From: CAZAKZ01 sp964485695
Lineage (GTDB): Bacteria; Planctomycetota; JAFGQW01
Length of the DNA: 61,573 bases
Assembly: GCA_964485695.1 (NCBI GenBank)
Contig: CAZAKZ010000016.1
Span: 1 to 61,573, forward strand
Reading direction: 5' to 3'
The notes under the pieces are model-generated. The model searched no databases and was not told the origin of the DNA. It worked only from the letters and a program-made list of their open reading frames with translations. Each line of letters begins with the position of its first letter. Position 1 is the first letter of the stretch. Made by a program: the position numbers and the translations under genes. Of this stretch, positions 53,382-61,573 are shown in pieces.

Positions 53382-54686
53382 ATGAATAGCGGGATACCCA
53401 TTGACGTCGGAGCAGCGCTCGAAAAGAACACCTACCTGACCTCTGTCGCGGATCTCGAGAGGCGGGGGAAACGTCAGGTCAAGGTCATCAAGACGTCGCT
53501 CATCTATGACCTGATCACCAAGGCGGTGGATAACGTACGTCAGACCATGGAGTCCAGTCTCGACTTCATGGAGCGCGAGAGACTGGTAGAAGAATCCAAG
53601 ATCGAATTCGACCGCCTCCTCGGGGAGCACCAGAGCCAGCAGGGGCGCCTCAAGGAGCTGGAAGACAGGATCGAAGACCTGAATAGCCGCCTCGCCGAAT
53701 CGGAAGGAAACCTCCAGGATGAAAGGAATCGCATTCAGGAGGTGTTGGAAGAACGGGACCGGGCACTCCAGGAGAAGCTCCCGGGCGAGGAAGAGGGATC
53801 GGATGGCTTGGGGAGCGAGGAGAAGGCCCGATACGAAGCCCGGATCGAGGAACTCCAGGAGAAGCTCCTCGTGAACGAAGACGTCGCGAAGAGCCTGGAG
53901 ATCGAGGAGAATCGGAGACGTGACCTGGAGTCGGAGAATGCCGGCTATCAGGCCAGGATCAACGAACTCACCGAAAAGCTGGCCGAGCAGGAAAAGAACG
54001 GGACAGCAAGGGTCGAAAACGAAATAGAGAACCTCAGCAGTCAGATCCAGGATTTCGAGCAGGCTCTGGAGGTGACACGGCAAGCTGCCCAGGAGAAGGA
54101 CAAGGCGCTGGTCGAGGAACGGGAACGCAGCGAGAAGGAAGAAGCGACTCGATCTGAGACCGCCGGCCATCTCCACGACATGATTCGCCGGCAGGAAGCA
54201 GAGCTCGAAGAGGCGGAAAAAGCGCGCAAGGAGAACGAGGACTACCGGCTGCAGGTTGCCAGCCTGACCGCTGAACTCAAGGCGGTGCGGGAGAATCAGC
54301 CCGCCACGGACGGCCTTCTCGACGAGCTGAAAGAGATGCGTGAGGACTTCAAGGCGATGGAGAGCCGGAACCGAGAGCTGGAGGTCCTGGCAGCAGCTGC
54401 GGAGAATCCGGCACCCGACACCTCGGCCCTCGAGGAGATTTTCGAGCAGAAGGTGGCGAAGATCACTTCGGAGATTTCCGCGAAGCTCGAAGGTCTCAAG
54501 CACGGTTCCGACGTGGGCACCAGCCCCGAAGACATCAAGCTGACCATCGCGAAGATCTTCTCCGAAGAGATAGATAGCAACGTCAGCAACATCGGAGACA
54601 TCAAGGTCAAGGAAAAGAAAACCGGGGGTATTTCAGACAATCTGAAGCGTCTGAAAAACCTCGGAAAGAGTTCGGGAGAGAAATAA
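53382..54686 (+). CDS. Long coiled-coil protein upstream of an actin homologue
   Basis: The 434-residue protein starts at ATG 53382 with AAGGAA upstream; a GTG 15 bases earlier is an alternative. Residues 1-55 (IPIDVGAALEKNTYLTSVADL, then KTSLIYDLITKAVDNVR) form a distinct globular N-terminal domain. From about 60 to 345 it is continuous heptad-type coiled coil, Glu/Arg/Leu-rich (LEDRIEDLNSRLAESEG, ELTEKLAEQEKN). A C-terminal part (IKLTIAKIFSEEIDSNVSNI, then SDNLKRLKNLGKSSGEK) is again distinct. No signal peptide or membrane helix. It is 134 bp upstream of the divergent actin gene on the same strand and is a natural candidate for a filament-binding, nucleating or cargo-linking partner. Not a recognised family. 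Confidence 0.85.
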   Translation: MNSGIPIDVGAALEKNTYLTSVADLERRGKRQVKVIKTSLIYDLITKAVDNVRQTMESSLDFMERERLVEESKIEFDRLLGEHQSQQGRLKELEDRIEDLNSRLAESEGNLQDERNRIQEVLEERDRALQEKLPGEEEGSDGLGSEEKARYEARIEELQEKLLVNEDVAKSLEIEENRRRDLESENAGYQARINELTEKLAEQEKNGTARVENEIENLSSQIQDFEQALEVTRQAAQEKDKALVEERERSEKEEATRSETAGHLHDMIRRQEAELEEAEKARKENEDYRLQVASLTAELKAVRENQPATDGLLDELKEMREDFKAMESRNRELEVLAAAAENPAPDTSALEEIFEQKVAKITSEISAKLEGLKHGSDVGTSPEDIKLTIAKIFSEEIDSNVSNIGDIKVKEKKTGGISDNLKRLKNLGKSSGEK

Positions 54687-54708
54687 CCGCCTCCGTTGAG
54701 AGGGAAGG

Positions 54709-54723
54709 GCCCCTTCACGGGGC
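54709..54723. other. Small hairpin between coiled-coil and actin genes
   Basis: GCCCC (54709-54713) and GGGGC (54719-54723) pair around a TTCAC loop. It may attenuate or stabilise the message between the two genes; no U-run follows. Confidence 0.3.
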
Positions 54724-54820
54724 GCGGTGGCCAGGCAGTTCACGGCTGGGCGGCGTCACCGCTTAGGATTCAGGATCAGCCGGGGCCGCCAAGGCCCGGA
54801 GTCGAATTGAGAGGTGAAGG

Positions 54821-55921
54821 ATGACCGATCGCATGGGTAACCATGAAAAAGAGAGTCAGTCCAGTCAGGATTCGAGCGTGGCTGCTCCTGCGGCGGATAC
54901 CGCTTCGAAAACGGAGGAGTCGTCTTCTCGGATACTGACGTACGGCAAGGGCCTGGACGTCGGCACGGCGAACCTCGTTTCCGCCGTTCAGAATGATACG
55001 GGCGGTATCACCATCAAGATGGAGCGGAACGCCTTCATCGACATCCAGCAGGACGTACATTCCAAGAACCTGCTGACCAAGCTGAAGGTCCCGTACGTGG
55101 TGCACGACAACACCATGATCGTTCTGGGCGACGAGGCCTTCCAGCTGGCCAACGTATTCAACCGCACCACGAGACGGCCCATGAAGGACGGAATGATCAG
55201 CCCGGCCGAGGTGAACGCCATGACCATGGTCCACCTGATCATCCAGAAGATCCTGGATAAACCGCAGTGCGAGAACGAGGTATGCTACTTCTCCATCCCG
55301 GGAGAACCCATCGACTCGACGGCCAATATCATCTACCACCAGGGCGTCTTCGAAGGCCTCCTCAGCAAGCTCGGATACACCCCGCAGGCCATGAACGAAG
55401 CCCATGCCGTGGTGTTCAGCGAGCTCGCCGACCAGGATTTTTCCGGGATCGGAATCAGCTGCGGTGGCGGAATGTTCAACATCTGTGTCGCCTTCAAGTC
55501 GATCCCGGCACTCACCTTCTCCACCTCTCGGGGCGGAGACTGGATCGACAAGAACGTGGCGGCCGTGCTGGGCATTCCGGTGAGCAAGGCCACCTATATC
55601 AAGGAACAGCCGTTTGACATGATGAAGCCGTCGGGTCGCGAGCAGGAGGCGGTATGCATCTACTACCGCAACCTGATCAACTACACGCTCACCAACATCA
55701 AGACCCGGTTCCTCGGCTCCTCCGGCATGCCCGAGTTCCCGGAACCGGTGGACATCGTCTGCGCCGGCGGAACCTCTCTGCCCGAGGGATTCATCGATGT
55801 GTTCAAGGACGAGTTCAAGAAACTGGACTTCCCCATCAAGATCCGCGAGATCCGCAGGGCGCAGGATCCGCTGACCAGCGTGGCCAAGGGGTGCCTGGTG
55901 GCGGCGGCCCTGTCGGAATAG
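54821..55921 (+). CDS. Divergent MreB/MamK-like actin homologue
   Basis: The 366-residue protein follows the bacterial actin layout after a Ser-rich N-terminal extension of about 40 residues. Phosphate-1 is GKGLDVGTANLVSAV (MreB: IDLGTAN). Connect-1 is AMNEAHAVVFSEL, keeping the Glu of MreB EEPxAAA. Phosphate-2 is GIGISCGGGMFNICV, where MreB has DIGGGT: Asp is Ser and Thr is Met. Then STSRGGDWIDKNV, the adenosine motif VDIVCAGGTSLPEGF, and RRAQDPLTSVAKGC match MreB. So it should polymerise and bind ATP but may hydrolyse slowly. There is no mreC/mreD or rod gene nearby, so it is not the cell-shape MreB. It follows the coiled-coil gene and precedes a strong hairpin. Confidence 0.88.
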   Translation: MTDRMGNHEKESQSSQDSSVAAPAADTASKTEESSSRILTYGKGLDVGTANLVSAVQNDTGGITIKMERNAFIDIQQDVHSKNLLTKLKVPYVVHDNTMIVLGDEAFQLANVFNRTTRRPMKDGMISPAEVNAMTMVHLIIQKILDKPQCENEVCYFSIPGEPIDSTANIIYHQGVFEGLLSKLGYTPQAMNEAHAVVFSELADQDFSGIGISCGGGMFNICVAFKSIPALTFSTSRGGDWIDKNVAAVLGIPVSKATYIKEQPFDMMKPSGREQEAVCIYYRNLINYTLTNIKTRFLGSSGMPEFPEPVDIVCAGGTSLPEGFIDVFKDEFKKLDFPIKIREIRRAQDPLTSVAKGCLVAAALSE

Positions 55922-55957
55922 CCGAAGCAAGAAAAATAGATAGACCTCCAGAAGACG

Positions 55958-55985
55958 GACGGCCCGGCGCAATCGCCGGGCCGTC
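55958..55985 (+). terminator. Strong hairpin after the actin homologue gene
   Basis: The arms GACGGCCCGGCG and CGCCGGGCCGTC are perfect over 12 bp around a CAAT loop, 37 bp after the stop. TGTGTATT follows, a modest U-rich tail, so an intrinsic terminator is likely. Confidence 0.75.
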
Positions 55986-56333
55986 TGTGTATTCATGCCG
56001 TGTTCCCACCTCAAGGTGTCGAGATTTCTCGACACGCGAGAGACGGTTCTCCTCCTGATCTCCCCCCGAAAATCTGCATCCTCGTTCATGCCTGTCCGGG
56101 GCTGTTATTCTAACCACCTCTGCTGTCATGGAGTTGCAGTGACTCCGGATCGGCCCCTCCATCCTTTCCTCCGAATTCGCCCGGGGATTTCTCGGTTGGC
56201 ACGGAGAGTGCTTATCTCCCCCGCGTGCTTTGATCCAAGGGCTTGACGGACCCGAACAGCTGGCGGAAAAGTTTTCTTCAACTACTCCTCGAGTTGTGGA
56301 TCAGCGACATGAAAGCAAGATGGGAGCGGGTTG
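55986..56333. other. Intergenic region between actin locus and small coiled-coil gene
   Basis: No gene is seen in about 350 bp. It includes a short inverted repeat TGTCGAGA/TCTCGACA near 56018-56034 and a GGGAG ribosome site before 56334. A promoter for the small gene probably lies here, so it may be transcribed separately from the actin gene. Confidence 0.4.
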
Positions 56334-56726
56334 ATGCATTCTCCGAAGGAGGAACCGAACAACAAGATGGAGACCCTACAGAAGAAACTGTCGGAGCTGG
56401 CCGAGGTCCTGGGTGACATTTCTTCCAGGATGAAGAAGATGGCCGACCAGAGGCGGGGTGGCCTCGTGGAACTGGAGCAGGCGTCGTGTGATCCGCATGC
56501 CGATCTGTTATCCCTTCTCGGAGAAAAGGTGGACCTGGCAAAGAGCGTGTCCCGGAAACCCACCTCCATGGACCGGACCTGCAATGTGCCGAAGTTCCGG
56601 TATGCCCAGTACGTCGAATTTTCCAACCTGGAGGAGTTCCTCAAGTTCAAGGACCTGCCGGTGATCAAAGCCGATGAGATCGCCGGCGTGGACTGGGAGG
56701 ATCTGGAGAAGCGACTGGTGGGGTAA
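56334..56726 (+). CDS. Small coiled-coil protein, function unknown
   Basis: The 130-residue protein starts at ATG 56334 after GGGAG. Residues 12-45 form a coiled coil (METLQKKLSELAEVLGDIS, then SRMKKMADQRR). The second half, CNVPKFRYAQYVEFSNL and EEFLKFKDLPVIKADEIAGVDWEDLEKRL, is a compact domain rich in aromatic and acidic residues, perhaps a protein-interaction module. No membrane segment. It lies 412 bp after the actin gene on the same strand and may be part of the same locus. It ends at a clear terminator (56867). Confidence 0.75.
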   Translation: MHSPKEEPNNKMETLQKKLSELAEVLGDISSRMKKMADQRRGGLVELEQASCDPHADLLSLLGEKVDLAKSVSRKPTSMDRTCNVPKFRYAQYVEFSNLEEFLKFKDLPVIKADEIAGVDWEDLEKRLVG

Positions 56727-56866
56727 AAGCCGCTCGAGACGGGTCCTCCACGTATTATCTCAGGCTCATATCGCGCCCCGTCGCCCTCCAGGAAACAGCC
56801 GTCTGGGAGGGTAACGATGGGTAAGGCAGGGGTGGCTCATTCAGCCGCAAGTGGTCAATTCGCAGG

Positions 56867-56894
56867 AAAAAAACGGGGCTTCGGCCCCGTTTTT
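56867..56894. terminator. Rho-independent terminator, both directions
   Basis: An A-run, CGGGGC, TTCG tetraloop, GCCCCG and a T-run (TTTTTATTTG) form a textbook intrinsic terminator; the A-run makes it work leftward as well. It ends the 56334 gene's transcript. Confidence 0.9.
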
Positions 56895-57046
56895 ATTTGT
56901 CGCAGCAGGACCGTCACTATTTATGAAAGACAGATCCGGCGATTCTATCCGGGCATTGACCGCATTCCCGGCGAGATTTACCATGTCTGCCTTCCAGGCA
57001 AGTGTGAATATTGAACTCCTGATCGTCCCTTGTTGATTGAATCCCG

Positions 57047-59707
57047 ATGGGCAGAACCGTTCTGAGTCTGTTCCTTCTGGTCTGCCTTCCCGGGGTCCTC
57101 CTCGAGGGCGTCTGGCTCCGGGGAGAGGTCCCGTACACCGAGAACGGCCTGGAGGGTACCGTTCTCCCCTGGTCCCGCCTGCATCCGCCCGACCTTCGTG
57201 TGCCCAATATCAACACCGGGGACGCCCTGTTGCAGATGATTCCCTGGGACATGACGCTCCGGCGCGAGTGGAAGTCCCTGCGTCCTCCCCTCTGGAATCC
57301 GTATGCCGGTATCGGTTCCCCCATGGTGGGAAATCCGCAGAACCAGGCTCTGGACCCCACGCGTCTGGTCGCCCTGGCGGGGTCGGCCAGGGAGGCACCG
57401 GCCATCCGGGCCTGGTTGCGCCTCGTCCTTGCCGGTTGGTTCATGTTCGGCCTGGTCCGCCACCTCGGCGCCGGGCGGATTGCCTCCTTGCTGGGCGCCA
57501 CCGCGTTCCAGCTCGGTGGATACTCCCTCACCTGGCTTCAGCACCCCACGGGTGAGGTGGCCCTGTATCTTCCCGCCCTGGTGTGGGCGGGAGACGCCCT
57601 TCTCCGCACCCGGGGCCGGGGCGCCTTCTGCGCCCTGGCAGGGGTCTACGCCCTGCAGTTCGCGGCCGGCCACGGCGAGACCACCCTGTTCACGACGATC
57701 CTTGCCGCAATCTTCTGGATCGGTATTCGCTTCCGGGCGGGGCTGACCGCCTGGCTGAAACTCGGCCTCGCGCTCCTGACGGGAGGATTGCTCGCTGCAC
57801 CGCTGCTCCTTCCATTCCTAGAGTACCTGTCCCTGAGCAGTGCTTTTGCGGATCGGGCCGAGACCGGGGACGTCCTGCTCCACATCTCGGCGGCCGCCAC
57901 CTTCGCCGTTCCGCACCTGTTCGGTTGGCCCCTCACCGGGGACTGGACAGGCGCCATCAACTCCAACGAGACCGTGGCCTATTTCGGCGTGGTCCCCTGG
58001 TTGCTGATCCCGGTGGCGTTTCTCCATCGGCCGTACAGGCGTCCCGCAGCGGTGCTGATGATTGCAGTCGCATTCTCCACCATGGTCGCGTACGGCATGC
58101 CGGGCCTCACCTGGCTCATTCATCACCTGCCCGGTTTCAACGTTTCCGCCAACCGGAGACTGGTCATGGGTATCGCCTTCGGCGGGATCGTGGTCGGCGC
58201 CCTCGGTCTGGACGTGCTGTGCAAGAACCTCCGGCCCGGAAAGACCGGACCGATCTGGCTCGCGGCGTTCATGGCCCTGGCCGGGCTTCTCGGATCCCTC
58301 GCGGCGGGGTGGTGGAGCGAGGCGGGCCGCGAGGCCGTGCGCCAGGCCCCCTCGAGGGGCTGGTGGACATACGTGGGGGTGGCAGGGGCCGCCCTGGTTC
58401 TCATCGCCGCCGTCCGGAAGCAGGTCGTGGGTCCCCGCTGGGCGCTGCTTCTCGTCGTGCTCCTCGTGGTAGACCTCCGGCTGTCGTGGGGGGGATACCA
58501 CTCCACCGTTCACCCCGACCGCGTGCTTCCCACGACGCCTGCCATCGAAGCCCTGCAAGCGCGGTTCAAGCCCGGAGACCGGATCCTGGCAAAGGGCGTG
58601 ACGAACGGCCAGATGGTCCTCCCTCCCAATACCCCCCAGGCCTTCGGCCTGGCCGAACTGAAGATCTATGACGCCCTGGGCAACGCGGACTTCTACGACC
58701 TGTTCGTGGGGGCCATACGTTTCATCCCCGGCATGGGGATCCAGGGCGACTACCTGAACCTGTTCGGGGCCCGCTGGATCGCTATCCCCGTCCCGCTGGA
58801 GCGGATCCAGTCGGCGGCCGTGCTGCGCTCCGGCCAGGAGAACCTCGTCCTCTATCCGGAGGGAGAGTCCGCGACCGCTGTGGAGGTGCTGTCCTATCTC
58901 GTCGGTTGTCAGTCCATCGAACAGGACCGGCCCGTGGCCGTGCTGGAAGCGAGGGACGAGCACATGGCCATTCATCGGTTCGAGGTCCGTGCCGGAAGAG
59001 AGACGGCCGAGGGTGCCCTGTGCCGGCCGGACTTCAAGGCGAATCACCGCGTGGTGGAGCGGGAACGCCTGTTCGACATTCAGCACCGTTCCGGAGGCGT
59101 CCAGCCGTGCGCCGTGTATCGCGCGCGGATTCCCTGGCTGCCGGAATGGGGCAAGGTCACGGCGGTCAGGATTCGCTATACCCATGCCGAGGGACGCATG
59201 CAGGTGGAGGGCATCGGGTTCCTGGATTCAGCGGGCCGATCCACCCTGGACGAAAAGGCGCAGCCGTTCTTCCGCGGAGAGCTCTACCTCTACGAGAACG
59301 ACAAGGCCCTGCCCCGAGCCTTCCTGGTGCACGAGAAACCCGACCTGCTCGGACTCGGGCCGAAGATCCGGCCCGCCACCATTCGCCACTACGAGTGCGA
59401 CAGGGTCGTGATCACCGGAGAGGCCCGGAAGGGCGAGATCCTGGTGCTGTCCGACGGGTGTTTTCCGGGCTGGGAGGCCACCCTCGAAAGCGCCGGCCGG
59501 ACCACGTCGCCTCCCATCACCAAGGTCCTGAAAGCCTTCCGCAGCGTGGCCGTTCCCGAGGGGCCGTTCACCCTCACGTTCTCCTACATTCCCCGGAGCT
59601 TCTCCCTCGGCATCGTTCTCTTCGGGGTCGGGCTGGTGGTGTTCGTTCTTCCCTGGGTGGTCCCGCGCCGACGAGGGCGGGCCCGGCAGTCTGGTCGGCC
59701 GGCCTGA
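57047..59707 (+). CDS. YfhO-family polytopic membrane protein
   Basis: The 886-residue protein has an N-terminal helix, a cytosolic/periplasmic loop with WDMTLRREWKSLRPPLWNPYAGIGSP and about ten to twelve membrane helices up to residue 490 (for example LTGGLLAAPLLLPFLEYL and WLLIPVAFLHRP). This is the GT-C-like layout of YfhO proteins, which in Firmicutes modify teichoic acids with lipid-linked sugars. The C-terminal 350 residues are extracytoplasmic, ending with GEILVLSDGCFPGWEATL, FRSVAVPEGPFTLTFSYIP and a final helix SLGIVLFGVGLVVFVLPW, the typical YfhO tail. Role likely transfer of a lipid-linked sugar to an envelope polymer; no partner transferase is adjacent. Confidence 0.85.
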   Translation: MGRTVLSLFLLVCLPGVLLEGVWLRGEVPYTENGLEGTVLPWSRLHPPDLRVPNINTGDALLQMIPWDMTLRREWKSLRPPLWNPYAGIGSPMVGNPQNQALDPTRLVALAGSAREAPAIRAWLRLVLAGWFMFGLVRHLGAGRIASLLGATAFQLGGYSLTWLQHPTGEVALYLPALVWAGDALLRTRGRGAFCALAGVYALQFAAGHGETTLFTTILAAIFWIGIRFRAGLTAWLKLGLALLTGGLLAAPLLLPFLEYLSLSSAFADRAETGDVLLHISAAATFAVPHLFGWPLTGDWTGAINSNETVAYFGVVPWLLIPVAFLHRPYRRPAAVLMIAVAFSTMVAYGMPGLTWLIHHLPGFNVSANRRLVMGIAFGGIVVGALGLDVLCKNLRPGKTGPIWLAAFMALAGLLGSLAAGWWSEAGREAVRQAPSRGWWTYVGVAGAALVLIAAVRKQVVGPRWALLLVVLLVVDLRLSWGGYHSTVHPDRVLPTTPAIEALQARFKPGDRILAKGVTNGQMVLPPNTPQAFGLAELKIYDALGNADFYDLFVGAIRFIPGMGIQGDYLNLFGARWIAIPVPLERIQSAAVLRSGQENLVLYPEGESATAVEVLSYLVGCQSIEQDRPVAVLEARDEHMAIHRFEVRAGRETAEGALCRPDFKANHRVVERERLFDIQHRSGGVQPCAVYRARIPWLPEWGKVTAVRIRYTHAEGRMQVEGIGFLDSAGRSTLDEKAQPFFRGELYLYENDKALPRAFLVHEKPDLLGLGPKIRPATIRHYECDRVVITGEARKGEILVLSDGCFPGWEATLESAGRTTSPPITKVLKAFRSVAVPEGPFTLTFSYIPRSFSLGIVLFGVGLVVFVLPWVVPRRRGRARQSGRPA

Positions 59708-59712
59708 TCCGC

Positions 59713-59860
59713 GGTCCCACGAAGGAGTTCTGGCCAGAAATGGGCCAAAATCCGCTCGTGGGGTGCCCCACGGCACTGGTACGGCCCATTTTTGGCCAAA
59801 AACAGGTCGTGAGTCCGGGTATCTATTTTGGTCATAAACAGCTCGTGGGACCGGGTATCC
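59713..59860. repeat. Cluster of degenerate direct and inverted 36-bp repeats
   Basis: Two adjacent 36-37-bp units (59788-59824 and 59825-59860) share TGGCCA/TGGTCA, AAACAG, TCGTG and CCGGGTATC. An earlier copy (59741-59767, TGGGCCAAAATCCGCTCGTG) has the same order, and an inverted copy (59713-59739, GGTCCCACGA to TGGCCA) begins the cluster. It lies between the YfhO gene and the HEAT gene. It could be a REP-like array or a regulatory array. Confidence 0.7.
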
Positions 59861-59947
59861 GGGTATGATAAAAATCGTGTTCCGGTCCTGTGAACGGGGA
59901 AATCGGACGTTTGCACCAGGTCCGTGTCAGAGTCGCAGAGGCCCACC

Positions 59948-61573
59948 ATGAAGACGCTGAAGTCACTCCTCCTCCTCGGCATTCTTGTCATTGTCACCAC
60001 GGCCTCGGGCCAGGACCCAACTCCGGATGAGCTGATAGCCCGCATCGATGCCATGCGGTCGCGGATCGCGGCCCAGGTCGAGGCCGAAGCAGATGTCCTG
60101 GCAAAGGATCTCCTCGAGATCCTGGCCGCGGACAGGAAGAACCGCGTGGCCATCCTGCGGGCGCTGCTCGGAGACGCCCGGGAAGCGGTTCGCAAGCCCG
60201 TGATCCGGGCCCTCGGCTTGCTCGGCCCGGAGGCGGCTGCTGCAGCGCCGGACCTCGCGGCGCTGCTCTGCCTGCGCAAGCTTCCTGAGAGGATGTCGCA
60301 TCTGGCTGGGCTCAGAATCTACTTCGCTCCTCTGACATTCCTGGACGGCCGGTTTCTCGCGGACGTACCCGAGGCCCTGCGCCGGCTGGGCAAGGCCGGG
60401 GTTCCCTCTCTCGTCAAGATCCTCGATCAAGAGGACAAGCTCATTCGACTCCAGGCCCTTCAGATCCTCGAGGCGCTCGGCCCGGCAGCAGCGGAAGCCG
60501 TGCCGCGAATCGGAAAAATGCTCGAGGATAAGAACCGCAACGTTCAGATCCAGGCCATGCGCACACTGGCGGGAACAGGGCCGGCCGCCTCGGCCTTCAG
60601 GCCCAAGTTGATCCGGTTCTTTCTGGGTGGAAGACGTTTACGGTCACGTTTCTCGTTTTTTCACAATTTCCGCCAGGATAACGATCTGCACCGGGCCGCA
60701 GCCCACGCCCTGGCCTGGATCGACCGCCCGTTCATGAACGCCCAGCTGGACAGCCTCGATTCCACGCTCCGTGAGCGGGCCGCGGAGGCCTTGGCCGAAA
60801 CGATTCCGAACGGCCCGATCCGCCCGTCCCGGGCCTGGCTCGAGTGGCAACCGTGCAAGAGGCTTCGGTTCTTACATCCCCAAGACCTGTTCCCACTCCT
60901 GGAGGCGTTGCACCACGAGGACAAGAACCTCCGCGCCGTGGCTCTGGCGGGTCTGAGGAGAATCCATCTCTTCAGGGCGAAAAACCAGTCCGCCCTCCTC
61001 GACAAGCTCGTGCCGTATCTCTCCAGCCCGAGTCCTCATGTGCGGCGGGGTGCCGTGGCCGCCCTGTCGCGCTTCCATGAAGAACGCCGGCGGGCCGAAA
61101 GCCTCGCCGGCACCCTCGTCTCCGATCCCGACGTGAAGGTTCGCCGGTCAGCGGTCTGGGCTATGGGGCTCAGCAGCTTGAAAAAACATCGAACCGCGGT
61201 CCTGGCCGCGCTGCAGGACCCGGACTTCCAGGTCGCGACCACTGCACTCCGTCTGTTTGGTTGGCGCCTCGCTCCCGGCAATCAGAGTCGTCTCATCCGT
61301 TCCAGCCTCGATCGCGCCCGTTCAGAGGGTCCGGAGATCATCCGGACCGAATCGCTGTGGAATCTGATGCAATTGCCCGGAGAGCCCGGCCTGGTGGCGC
61401 CGGTGCTGGTCGACGTGCTCGGTGACGAATCCGCGCGCATTCGCATTGCCGCGCTCGAGGTCCTGGCCCGGCGCTACAGCAACCATGCCGGAGCCGCGCT
61501 CGATAAAGCAGCAGAATATCCTATCGCGGCAAAATTCGATTGGATTGGGGATCATCCCTCCCCTCGTTACGCT
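59948..61573 (+). CDS. Exported HEAT-repeat protein, partial (runs off window)
   Basis: From ATG 59948 the frame is open for 542 codons to the last base, so the gene is incomplete at the 3' side. MKTLKSLLLLGILVIVTTASGQ is a signal peptide. HEAT-type repeats follow, for example VRKPVIRALGLLGPEAAAAAP, IRLQALQILEALGPAAAEAVP, VRRGAVAALSRFHEERR, VRRSAVWAMGLSS and IRIAALEVLARRY. At least eight repeats can be counted. It is a probable periplasmic scaffold, the second long HEAT protein in this window after 17806-20976. No stop, domain end or partner is visible. Confidence 0.85.
   Translation, partial: MKTLKSLLLLGILVIVTTASGQDPTPDELIARIDAMRSRIAAQVEAEADVLAKDLLEILAADRKNRVAILRALLGDAREAVRKPVIRALGLLGPEAAAAAPDLAALLCLRKLPERMSHLAGLRIYFAPLTFLDGRFLADVPEALRRLGKAGVPSLVKILDQEDKLIRLQALQILEALGPAAAEAVPRIGKMLEDKNRNVQIQAMRTLAGTGPAASAFRPKLIRFFLGGRRLRSRFSFFHNFRQDNDLHRAAAHALAWIDRPFMNAQLDSLDSTLRERAAEALAETIPNGPIRPSRAWLEWQPCKRLRFLHPQDLFPLLEALHHEDKNLRAVALAGLRRIHLFRAKNQSALLDKLVPYLSSPSPHVRRGAVAALSRFHEERRRAESLAGTLVSDPDVKVRRSAVWAMGLSSLKKHRTAVLAALQDPDFQVATTALRLFGWRLAPGNQSRLIRSSLDRARSEGPEIIRTESLWNLMQLPGEPGLVAPVLVDVLGDESARIRIAALEVLARRYSNHAGAALDKAAEYPIAAKFDWIGDHPSPRYA

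Noticed and set aside
56817..57014. 65-codon ORF with a good ribosome site (GGGAGGG) before its ATG
   Set aside because: The frame runs through the intrinsic terminator at 56867-56894, the composition looks random after it, and no family is recognisable.

Overview
The window is GC-rich bacterial chromosomal DNA with mostly housekeeping genes, little mobile DNA and no CRISPR array. The best taxonomic guess is an uncultured planctomycete (Planctomycetota) or close relative. The reasons are: an HU protein with a lysine-rich N-terminus and a GINPFTGEE motif; several HEAT/TPR and zinc-ribbon exported or membrane proteins; YdjY, PEGA and YfhO proteins; an McsA-McsB-ClpC cluster without CtsR; and scattered single genes (murD, rimP, ligA, queA) outside their usual operons. 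This is inference from protein style, not from a marker tree.

Layout. 0-5 kb: a lipoprotein, a fucose-isomerase-like sugar isomerase followed by an APC permease, and two small exported/membrane proteins. 5-9 kb (minus): an acyl-CoA/2-oxoacid condensing enzyme with leuC and leuD (branched-chain or homocitrate-type 2-oxoacid elongation), then HU. 9-15 kb (minus): an asparagine-synthetase homologue whose Cys2 is replaced by Pro, and a complete sugar ABC importer (RbsC/A/B type). 15-22 kb: S46 peptidase, rimP, a 183-bp inverted-repeat element, a 1056-residue HEAT protein overlapping nnrD. 22-25 kb: a DUF151 nuclease, two tRNA-Ser genes, a PEGA lipoprotein overlapping murD. 25-30 kb: the mcsA-mcsB-clpC arginine-phosphorylation/proteolysis operon. 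30-37 kb: YdjY lipoprotein, a membrane protein, inositol-phosphate synthase, a secreted repeat protein and a processive glycosyltransferase. 37-43 kb: queA, ligA, a truncated esterase, a multihaem cytochrome interrupted by an in-frame TGA, and a lower-GC AAA ATPase with repeats around its start. 43-52 kb: zinc-ribbon/TPR proteins, a nitrilase-family hydrolase, truD, parA, a flavoprotein. 52-57 kb: a zinc-ribbon protein, a coiled-coil protein, a divergent MreB-like actin and a small coiled-coil protein. 57-61.6 kb: a YfhO-type membrane protein, a cluster of degenerate repeats and a HEAT-repeat gene that runs off the end.

Most promising for novelty: the coiled-coil plus divergent-actin locus (53.4-56.7 kb); the tetrahaem cytochrome split 2+2 haem motifs by TGA (41.2 kb); the MITE-like element whose ends supply stop codons to adjacent genes (17.6 and 33.4 kb); the AAA ATPase whose start-region sequence is repeated upstream (41.8 kb); the Cys2-to-Pro asparagine synthetase (11 kb); and an unusual number of 11-14 bp tandem duplications, some expanding proteins in frame.
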